From the NCBI GenBank assembly GCA_030151885.1, contig JASLCG010000115.1, positions 1 through 13,103 of the forward strand: a stretch of 13,103 nucleotides of DNA, written 5' to 3'. Positions within the stretch are counted from its first letter, which is position 1. Each line of letters starts with the position of its first letter. Below the pieces are notes generated by a model that saw only the letters and a list, made by a program, of their open reading frames with translations, ran no database searches and was not told the DNA's origin. This stretch comes from Bacteroides sp. Lineage in GTDB: Bacteria > Bacteroidota > Bacteroidia > Bacteroidales > Bacteroidaceae. Positions 7,823 through 13,103 of this stretch are shown here, piece after piece. A program made the translations under genes and the position numbers.

Positions 7823-9424
7823 TTATTTATTAATACAAGCATGTACAAACGACATAAATAATGGGTGAGTATGTAATACAGTACTACCGTACTCTGGATG
7901 GAATTGAGTTCCAATATACCATCTATGTGCTGGTATCTCTATTATTTCCACCAAATCTGATTCTGGATTAAATCCTACACATTCCATTCCTGCTTCAGTG
8001 AAGCCATTCATATATTCGTTATTGAATTCATAACGATGACGATGACGTTCTTGTATATGTTCTGCTTTATAGATATCATGAACACGACTGCCTTTTCTAA
8101 TTAAGCATTCGTATGCGCCTAAACGCATAGTACCACCTAAGCTAGTTACAGCCTTTTGTTCTTCCATGATATCAATCACATTATTTTTTGTTTTTTCATC
8201 AAATTCTGTAGAATTAGCATCGGCCAAGCCTAATACATTTCTAGCAAATTCAATGGCCATACATTGCATACCTAGACAGATACCAAATGTAGGGATATTA
8301 TTTTTTCTTGTATATTCTGCAGCAATTAATTTTCCTTCAATGCCACGAGAGCCAAAACCAGGACAAATAATAATACCATCAATTGATTTAAGCTTTTCTC
8401 CTACATTTTCTAATGTTATATCGCCAGACTTAATGTATTCTAGTTTAAGCTTTCTGTCATTGTAAGTAGCTGCTTGAGATAAAGACTCAAGAATAGACTT
8501 GTAAGCATCTGGTAACTCTACGTACTTACCTACTAAACCTATTGTTACAGTTTCTGTAGCTTGTTCTCTTCTCTCTAAGAATTTCTTCCAAGCTATTAGT
8601 TTTGGCTCTTCACCAAGAGGTAACCCCATTTTGTTAAGAATAGTAACGTCTAGTTGTTGCTGTTGCATTAACAAAGGTACTTCATAAATTGTAGGAGCAT
8701 CAATCGACTGTACTACAGAGTCTTCTGCTACATTACAGAAAAGTGCTACCTTTTTACGAAGGTTAGTACTTAGTTCATGCTCTGCACGCAATACTAAAAT
8801 ATCTGGTTGTACTCCTAACGATTGTAACGTTTTTACAGAGTGTTGTGTAGGTTTTGTTTTTAGCTCTTTCGCTGCCGACAGGTAAGGAACATAAGTTAAA
8901 TGAACACAAAGCGCATTTTTACCTAATTCCCATTTAAGCTGACGGATACTTTCTAAATATGGTAATGATTCAATATCACCTACGGTACCACCTATTTCAG
9001 TGATTACAAAATCAAAGTTATTTTTCTTTCCTAATAACTTAACGTTGCGTTTTATTTCGTCAGTAATATGAGGTACAATTTGAACTGTTTTTCCTAGAAA
9101 ATCGCCTCTTCGCTCTTTATCTATTACACTTTTATATATTCTACCAGTAGTAATGTTATTAGCCTTCGTAGTCTGAATGTCTAAAAAGCGCTCATAATGA
9201 CCTAAGTCCAAATCAGCTTCATGACCATCTACAGTTACGTAACACTCTCCATGCTCATAAGGGTTAAGTGTCCCTGGATCAATATTGATATAAGGATCGA
9301 ATTTTTGAATACTAACTGAATAACCTCTTGCTTGAAGAAGTTTACCTATAGATGATGAAATAATACCCTTCCCTAATGAAGATGCAACACCACCTGTTAC
9401 GAATATATACTTAGTTTCTCCCAC
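7823..9424 (-). CDS. pyrG: CTP synthase (glutamine-hydrolysing), GTG start
   Basis: Makes CTP from UTP, ATP and glutamine in the cytoplasm. With the GTG start the protein has 533 residues, the normal length, and begins (V/M)GETKYIFVTGG as in family members. The synthase domain shows the P-loop GGVASSLGKGI (11-21), KFDPYINIDPGTLNPYEHGE and the IGGTVGDIES block. The class I glutamine amidotransferase domain carries the nucleophile in GICLGMQ (C383) and the catalytic pair in FHPEY (H509, E511). The same frame stays open to an ATG at 9568, but those 48 extra codons encode Phe/Ile/Cys-rich sequence unlike any CTP synthase start, and a candidate promoter lies inside them, so I reject the longer form. 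There is no clear ribosome binding site, normal for this phylum. Confidence 0.95.
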   Translation of the reverse strand: MGETKYIFVTGGVASSLGKGIISSSIGKLLQARGYSVSIQKFDPYINIDPGTLNPYEHGECYVTVDGHEADLDLGHYERFLDIQTTKANNITTGRIYKSVIDKERRGDFLGKTVQIVPHITDEIKRNVKLLGKKNNFDFVITEIGGTVGDIESLPYLESIRQLKWELGKNALCVHLTYVPYLSAAKELKTKPTQHSVKTLQSLGVQPDILVLRAEHELSTNLRKKVALFCNVAEDSVVQSIDAPTIYEVPLLMQQQQLDVTILNKMGLPLGEEPKLIAWKKFLERREQATETVTIGLVGKYVELPDAYKSILESLSQAATYNDRKLKLEYIKSGDITLENVGEKLKSIDGIIICPGFGSRGIEGKLIAAEYTRKNNIPTFGICLGMQCMAIEFARNVLGLADANSTEFDEKTKNNVIDIMEEQKAVTSLGGTMRLGAYECLIRKGSRVHDIYKAEHIQERHRHRYEFNNEYMNGFTEAGMECVGFNPESDLVEIIEIPAHRWYIGTQFHPEYGSTVLHTHPLFMSFVHACINK

Positions 9425-9772
9425 AATAATGTAGTTTAAAAAGATAAATGTTAAGAATTCTGTCTTGATACACACCTCAAGAACACAATTTGCAAAAATA
9501 CAAAAAAGACGGGAAAAGAGCCCAACCTTTACATAAAATATCTTTAAATACTCATTATACTCTATCATTCAAGACTATCAGTAAGTCTAATTGTTTCCTT
9601 TTTAAGGATTTATTTAAAGTGTATGACCTAATTAAACAATTCAGGCATAAAAGTTAACCATTTATTTAGATATTAATTCTGAAATGATTTACTTTGCGCT
9701 TTCAACTTACTACTTAATTACTTATTACATATATATATTTTTTAATACCTAATCCTAAATTTTATTTGGTAT
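9425..9772. other. Divergent intergenic region between pyrG and the PAS/LuxR regulator gene
   Basis: 348 very AT-rich bases separate two outward-facing genes, so promoters for both should lie here. The pyrG side has a fair candidate (9493-9525). The regulator side has only a weak one: TACTTTG at 9690-9696, one base shorter than TAnnTTTG and without a clear -33 partner. I see no RNA gene, terminator or strong inverted repeat. The long open frame reading left from 9568 is best explained as chance upstream extension of pyrG. Confidence 0.6.
9493..9525 (-). promoter_or_regulatory. Candidate promoter for pyrG-yidC
   Basis: On the minus strand the -7 element reads TATTTTTG (9500 to 9493), a full match to TAnnTTTG, with a TTG at 9525-9523 as -33. 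The spacer is 22 bp, two or three longer than the usual 19-20, which lowers confidence. It would give a leader of roughly 65 nt before the GTG at 9424, and it lies inside the rejected 48-codon extension of pyrG. Confidence 0.4.
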
Positions 9773-10525
9773 ATGAGGAATCCTATTTCTTTCATCGACG
9801 TTGATCATTTTAGCTCGGAAGAAGAGCATTTACAAGAATTACTACCTTCATTTAAAGTTCTAAATGCAATAACTCGTGTTACTTATCGAAACATAGCTAT
9901 CATAGACTTTTTAAACAACAATTTTTTATACGTATCAGACAACACAAACTCTCTTTGTGGCAGACCAGGAGCTGAAATAAAAGAGATGGGGTTTGACTTT
10001 TTTAGAAAACATACTTCTAAAGAGGAGTATAGCACTATGGTCGAATTAAAAAGAGCTACTGATGAGTTTCTTGAGTCTATTCCTGAAGAGTGTAGTACCA
10101 ACTATACTGTTAGTCATGATATTAATATTGTCAACAATGTTACGTGCAAGTATAGTATTGTAAACCATCAGTTTACCCCTATTACACTTCATGACGGAAA
10201 GATATGGCTGTGCCTATGCGTTACATCTATTGCCCCACACAACTCTATTGGGAATACAGAACTATGGCATAAAGACAAAAGAAAATCTTGGAAGTACAAT
10301 TCTCGCACAAAATGCTGGAACTTAGTTCCTGCAATACACCTTAAAAGTTCTGAAAAAGAGGTGATAAAACTATCGGCACAAGGATACTCTATTAACGAGA
10401 TGGCTAGCAAGATGAACAAATCTTTTGACACAATTAAATTTTACCGAAAAAACCTGTTTAAAAAACTAGAAGTAGATAATATTACCGAAGCACTATCAAG
10501 AGCTTTATGTAAGCATTTGCTTTAA
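9773..10525 (+). CDS. PAS-like/LuxR-type one-component transcriptional regulator
   Basis: Probable DNA-binding regulator of 250 residues with no membrane segment. The C-terminal part (about 188-245) is a LuxR/GerE-type helix-turn-helix: SSEKEVIKLSAQGYSINEMA, then a recognition helix around FDTIKFYRKNLFKKL. The N-terminal part (about 38-155) looks like a divergent PAS fold, with IAIIDFLNNNFLYVSDN, the GRPGAEI-EMG-FFRKH segment common after the first PAS strands, and a final strand KIWLCLCVTSIAP. There is no receiver domain or phospho-acceptor motif, so I infer that it senses something directly through the PAS part; the ligand is unknown. It is transcribed away from pyrG, and the promoter of the next gene overlaps its last codons. 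Its targets cannot be read from the sequence; the DUF3078 gene downstream is the nearest candidate. Confidence 0.85.
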   Translation: MRNPISFIDVDHFSSEEEHLQELLPSFKVLNAITRVTYRNIAIIDFLNNNFLYVSDNTNSLCGRPGAEIKEMGFDFFRKHTSKEEYSTMVELKRATDEFLESIPEECSTNYTVSHDINIVNNVTCKYSIVNHQFTPITLHDGKIWLCLCVTSIAPHNSIGNTELWHKDKRKSWKYNSRTKCWNLVPAIHLKSSEKEVIKLSAQGYSINEMASKMNKSFDTIKFYRKNLFKKLEVDNITEALSRALCKHLL

Positions 10526-10547
10526 TTAGATAATAATACTATTTTTG
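10516..10547 (+). promoter_or_regulatory. Bacteroidota-type promoter for the DUF3078 gene
   Basis: TTTG (10516-10519) and TATTTTTG (10540-10547) are exact matches to the -33 TTTG and -7 TAnnTTTG elements of the Bacteroidota primary sigma factor, with an ideal 20-bp spacer. The -33 element sits in the last codons of the regulator gene. Transcription would start near 10552, giving a leader of about 115 nt before the ATG at 10667. It is the best promoter match in the window. Confidence 0.65.
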
Positions 10548-10555
10548 AAGCTCAG

Positions 10556-10580
10556 TTATAATAACAATTTGTTATTGTAA
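10556..10580. repeat. Palindrome at the predicted transcription start of the DUF3078 gene
   Basis: The arms 10556-10567 and 10569-10580 are complementary over 12 bp about a single central base, with one G.U-type mismatch (10559/10577); the inner 8 bp (AATAACAA/TTGTTATT) are perfect. It begins about 4 bp after the predicted start site. It could be an operator for a dimeric regulator or a leader hairpin. No T-run follows directly, so it is a poor terminator for the regulator gene, though seven Ts occur at 10591-10597. Confidence 0.5.
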
Positions 10581-10666
10581 ACCCCTAAGCTTTTTTTGGA
10601 AAGATCTATTTATTTCAATATCATATATATAAAGAGTATTGATTGCAAATAGCTTGATAGTATTTT

Positions 10667-12127
10667 ATGAATTTAAAAAGAATTAATGCAAGCATAATAA
10701 TAGGTTTAATCCTACTATTTTTTGTAGCACCTTCGTATGCTAGTTACACTAGTAAAAAAGAAGCTATTAACCTTAATAGCATTCTAAAAACAGAAGTTGA
10801 CACTATAGCTTCACCACTTAGTAAGTACTATGTAGTGAAACTTAATATGGATACTATACCTCCACAGTTTGATACTATTACAGTATTATATAATAATTAT
10901 ATTGCTGTACTAGACTATCTAAATGATGAAGCAGTACCCGTAAGATATATAGCGCCTAACCCTCATTATTACAGGATAACTGTACCTATGGCTTATTACA
11001 ACTCGCCTATTAAAAGATATGGCATGCAAGAGTTGAAGCCATACAAAGAGTTTAATGAGCATAAGTGGAAAGAAGAACTTCTTCCCTTTGACCAAAATTA
11101 TTTTACTAAAGTAGATAGAACAAATAAACTAGTGGACCATGTATTAATGGCAATGTATATGGAAAATGCTGGAGCAGCCTATACTACAGAAGATAAAATA
11201 ATGGGGCATGAGCTCTATATTGACCAAATTCTAAATGACAAGAATAAAACTCCAAAAAAGAAAGTGAGCTCTTTCTTTACACCTGAAGATGACTTGTTTA
11301 CTGACTTATCAATGGTTGATAGTAAAATAAAACGACCTAACTGGTGGCATACTGGAGGAGAAGGTTCTTTACAAGTTACGCAAAACTATTTTTCGGCAAA
11401 CTGGTATAAAGGAGGTGAGTCAAACAACTCTGTACTAGGTAATGTAAAACTTTTTGCTAATTATAACGATAAGAAAAAAATACAGATAGAGAACCTTTTT
11501 GAAGCTAAGCTAGGCTTTAATACTGTTCCTTCCGATACATTAAGAAGTTATCGTGTTAATTCGGATCAGATACGTTTTAGCTCTAAGCTAGGTGTTAGAG
11601 CTACTAAAAAATGGTTTTACACTCTCTCTAGTGAAGTAAATACACAGTTCTCTAGAAACTTTAAAAAGAACTCGGAAGAGCTCATGTCATCTTTCATGAC
11701 ACCATTCAACTTTATTTTCAGTTTGGGTATGGATTTTAAAGAGAAAAGAGAAAAAATAAACCTATCAGTAGTACTATCTCCTGCATCATATAACTTTAGA
11801 TATTTGAGAAACACCAAGGTTAATCCCAACAACTTTGGTATGAAAGAAGGCAGAACAATACTACACGATATTGGTTCTAAATTAGACAGTACGATAGAGT
11901 GGAAAATAATATCGTCTATTAGACTTCAATCAAGGCTCTCTTGCTTTACAAACTATTCTAAAGTTGTTGCTGAATGGGAAAGCACTTTTGACTTTATATT
12001 AAATAGATACTTATCGACAAAACTCTTTTTCCATGCTAGATTTGACGACTCTGCTAAAAAAATAGAGGGTAGTAGTTATTTACAGTTTAAAGAGTTGTTG
12101 AGCTTTGGTGTTAATTACAGATGGTAG
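10667..12127 (+). CDS. DUF3078 family outer-membrane beta-barrel protein
   Basis: Predicted exported outer-membrane protein of unknown function. Residues 1-25 form a Sec signal peptide (basic MNLKR, hydrophobic core, APSYA before the probable cleavage site); there is no lipobox cysteine. The first 220 residues have no domain I recognise. From about 225 on it resembles DUF3078, a family found mainly in Bacteroidota: WWHTGGEGSLQVTQNYFSAN, WYKGGESNNS, NLFEAKLGF, and later alternating strands such as WFYTLSSEVNTQF. It ends LLSFGVNYRW, with the C-terminal aromatic residue typical of barrels recognised by BamA. At 486 residues it is longer than a bare DUF3078 domain because of the N-terminal part. 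It has its own promoter and an unusual palindrome in the leader. What it transports or binds, if anything, is unknown. Confidence 0.85.
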   Translation: MNLKRINASIIIGLILLFFVAPSYASYTSKKEAINLNSILKTEVDTIASPLSKYYVVKLNMDTIPPQFDTITVLYNNYIAVLDYLNDEAVPVRYIAPNPHYYRITVPMAYYNSPIKRYGMQELKPYKEFNEHKWKEELLPFDQNYFTKVDRTNKLVDHVLMAMYMENAGAAYTTEDKIMGHELYIDQILNDKNKTPKKKVSSFFTPEDDLFTDLSMVDSKIKRPNWWHTGGEGSLQVTQNYFSANWYKGGESNNSVLGNVKLFANYNDKKKIQIENLFEAKLGFNTVPSDTLRSYRVNSDQIRFSSKLGVRATKKWFYTLSSEVNTQFSRNFKKNSEELMSSFMTPFNFIFSLGMDFKEKREKINLSVVLSPASYNFRYLRNTKVNPNNFGMKEGRTILHDIGSKLDSTIEWKIISSIRLQSRLSCFTNYSKVVAEWESTFDFILNRYLSTKLFFHARFDDSAKKIEGSSYLQFKELLSFGVNYRW

Positions 12128-12161
12128 TCAATTCTTTAACAACTAAATTAGGAGTAATAGC

Positions 12162-12206
12162 CTTTTTATTTATATATTTACTAGTAATAAATATATAAAT
12201 AAAAAG
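12162..12206. repeat. 19-bp perfect AT-rich inverted repeat before the DUF4870-like gene
   Basis: Arms 12162-12180 and 12188-12206 (CTTTTTATTTATATATTTA and its exact complement) flank a 7-nt centre. The stem lies between the DUF3078 stop (12127) and the next ATG (12218), only 11 bp before that start. No T-run follows on the plus strand, so a classical terminator is unlikely. A hairpin in the mRNA leader, or a DNA cruciform or binding site, is more plausible. Confidence 0.8.
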
Positions 12207-12217
12207 ACATAAGATTT

Positions 12218-12571
12218 ATGAAAGAGAAAGTTCTATCTGTTATTTCATATTTATCAATAATAGGCTGGATAGTTTCATACTTATTATTAGGTAATAAAAA
12301 AGATGATATTGTTGATTTTCATCTTAAACAATCCTTAGGACTAGCTATAAGCAAATTCATTACTTATGTATTTTTTTTAGTATTAAGTTCTATTATAATT
12401 AATTTATTAGGAATTAATCTGTCAATGATTATTATAATTGCAGGAACTTTAGTATATTTATTTCTGATAGCACTAACAGTAATTGGCTGTATCAATGCAG
12501 CTAGAGGAAAAATGTGTGCTCTTCCTATTATAGGAGGTTACTTTGTTAATAAATTTAATTTTATTAGATAA
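12218..12571 (+). CDS. Small DUF4870-like membrane protein
   Basis: 117-residue membrane protein of unknown function. Three hydrophobic segments are seen (about 8-25, 43-65 and 68-92). The signatures resemble DUF4870, a Tic20-related family: the first helix with YLSIIGWIVSYL, then the conserved FHLKQSLGL (34-42), and near the end INAARGKMCALPIIGGYF, with the small-residue/Pro/Ile-Gly ending typical of the family. Family members are sometimes labelled import component by distant likeness to chloroplast Tic20; no bacterial function is established. No promoter of the TTTG/TAnnTTTG type lies in the 90-bp gap from the DUF3078 gene, so the two may be co-transcribed. A strong terminator closes the unit 70 bp downstream. 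Confidence 0.8.
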   Translation: MKEKVLSVISYLSIIGWIVSYLLLGNKKDDIVDFHLKQSLGLAISKFITYVFFLVLSSIIINLLGINLSMIIIIAGTLVYLFLIALTVIGCINAARGKMCALPIIGGYFVNKFNFIR

Positions 12572-12640
12572 TATTACCTGTAGTGATACAGATACCAGTG
12601 CAATTAAAAACATTGTACTATTTTTCAAGTTAATAAGGGG

Positions 12641-12669
12641 AAAAGCCGGGCATATGTCCGGCTTTTTTT
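12641..12669 (+). terminator. Rho-independent terminator after the DUF4870-like gene
   Basis: AAAAGCCGG (12641-12649) pairs with CCGGCTTTT (12658-12666), with a further G.U and C-G pair inside and a 4-nt loop. A run of seven Ts (12663-12669) follows on the plus strand. It ends the transcript of the DUF3078/DUF4870-like genes. Confidence 0.9.
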
Positions 12670-12735
12670 ATTCTATTACCTCTTATTTATATAATCAAGA
12701 AAAGCCTCACTTCATACAAGAATACAAATTAAAGG

Positions 12736-12768
12736 TGCTTTTATTGTAATATTGTTGCAATAAAAGCA
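12736..12768. repeat. 11-bp inverted repeat in the intergenic region
   Basis: TGCTTTTATTG (12736-12746) and CAATAAAAGCA (12758-12768) are exact complements around an 11-nt centre. The plus-strand sequence after it (ATTATTCTTTAT) is only loosely T-rich, so it is at best a weak back-up terminator behind the strong one at 12641. Confidence 0.6.
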
Positions 12769-12949
12769 ATTATTCTTTATAAGATAGAAACTAACCTATT
12801 CCATTACTTTTCAATCAATTTTAAACCTCCTCTTAATTACACAAAGAGATTTTATATTAAAGTGTAAAGAGCCAATTCGGCACACGTAAAGCAAGTTTAA
12901 TATCACTCCTGTATATACTCAAAACTAACTACGACATGCTCCCCATTCA

Positions 12950-13027
12950 TTGCCGACATACCTCAAGCTTATTGCCGATAAGACTAAGGTATGTTGCCGA
13001 CAAACTCAAGGTTAGTCGGCAACATAC
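12950..13027. repeat. TTGCCGA array with a 22-bp period and nested inverted repeats
   Basis: TTGCCGA occurs at 12950, 12972 and 12994, exactly 22 bp apart, and its complement TCGGCAA begins at 13016, again 22 bp on. Units 1 and 3 also share ACTCAAG/CCTCAAG-type sequence after the core, so they look like diverged copies of one unit. The last two cores lie in a perfect 13-bp inverted repeat (12989-13001 with 13015-13027, 13-nt centre). The middle copy sits in the loop of a nested hairpin: outer arms CATACCT/AGGTATG (12957-12963, 12987-12993), inner arms CTTAT/ATAAG (12968-12972, 12978-12982), symmetric 4x4 internal loop. No known element is recognised. Confidence 0.75.
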
Positions 13028-13063
13028 ATGGTTATACATTTAGGCTAGCAAATAGACCATAAA

Positions 13064-13095
13064 AAAGGCAGAAACATAAAGATGTTCCTGCCTTT
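13064..13095 (-). terminator. Terminator of a minus-strand gene beyond the right edge
   Basis: AAAGGCAG (13064-13071) pairs with CTGCCTTT (13088-13095). After one mismatch, AACAT (13073-13077) pairs with ATGTT (13082-13086) over a 4-nt loop. The A-run at 13061-13066 gives a T-run on the minus strand, whereas the plus side is not T-rich, so it most likely ends a leftward transcript coming from outside the window. Confidence 0.75.
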
Positions 13096-13103
13096 ATCAG
13101 TAT

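Larger units (their letters stand above)
12670..13063. other. Non-coding region with inverted and tandem repeats between facing terminators
   Basis: Nearly 400 bases with no credible gene, lying between a plus-strand terminator (12641-12669) and a minus-strand one (13064-13095), so it should be the gap between convergent genes. It holds a hairpin-forming repeat (12736-12768) and the TTGCCGA array (12950-13027). The rest (about 12770-12945) shows nothing I can assign. A short open frame from 12543 to 12749 has no recognisable sequence and runs through the terminator. Confidence 0.65.

Noticed and set aside
9425..9568. N-terminal extension of pyrG from the ATG at 9568
   Set aside because: The 48 codons give sequence unlike CTP synthase, the family start coincides with GTG 9424, and a candidate promoter lies inside the extension.
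9690..9696. TACTTTG as the -7 element of the PAS/LuxR regulator gene
   Set aside because: The spacing within the element is one base short of TAnnTTTG and no TTTG lies at the right distance upstream; kept only as a remark in the intergenic entry.
12543..12749. 68-codon open frame overlapping the end of the DUF4870-like gene
   Set aside because: It overlaps a better-supported gene, runs through a strong terminator hairpin and has no recognisable sequence.
12950..13027. CRISPR array
   Set aside because: The repeated core is only 7 bp with 15-bp gaps that are themselves related, and there are no cas genes; far too short for a CRISPR repeat-spacer pattern.

Overview
The window looks like a piece of a Bacteroidota chromosome, most probably order Bacteroidales, of low G+C. 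The evidence is an Rnf operon in rseC-rnfB-C-D-G-E-A order with a long, four-cluster RnfB; a YidC of 620 residues with a large periplasmic domain; a Bacteroidota-type DUF3078 outer-membrane protein and a PAS/LuxR-type regulator; no clear Shine-Dalgarno sequences; and one near-perfect Bacteroidota promoter (TTTG-N20-TAnnTTTG). I cannot name the genus.

Layout. Positions 1-5640 (minus strand) hold a seven-gene cluster read rseC, rnfB, rnfC, rnfD, rnfG, rnfE, rnfA, with gaps of -4 to 36 bp, closed by a strong hairpin terminator at 6-41. It encodes the membrane ferredoxin:NAD+ oxidoreductase (Rnf), which couples electron transfer between ferredoxin and NAD to ion movement. All the expected cofactor sites can be read: Fe-S ligands in RnfB and RnfC, covalent-FMN threonines in RnfD and RnfG, and the intramembrane cysteines of RnfA and RnfE. 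Positions 5873-9424 (minus) hold pyrG then yidC, 25 bp apart, with their own terminator. pyrG most likely starts at GTG 9424, not at the ATG of the longest open frame.

From 9773 rightward the genes lie on the plus strand: a PAS-like/LuxR-type one-component regulator, a DUF3078 outer-membrane beta-barrel protein with its own excellent promoter inside the end of the regulator gene, and a small DUF4870-like membrane protein, closed by a strong terminator at 12641-12669. The last 400 bases appear non-coding. They hold a short array of TTGCCGA units at exact 22-bp steps with nested inverted repeats, and a terminator that appears to belong to a minus-strand gene beyond the right edge.

Most of the window is well-conserved housekeeping and energy metabolism. 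I see no convincing new multi-gene system. The items most worth checking are the 22-bp intergenic array, a second flavinylation-like SGAT motif at the C-terminus of RnfG, the promoter-plus-palindrome in front of the DUF3078 gene, and a 19-bp perfect AT inverted repeat just before the DUF4870-like gene.
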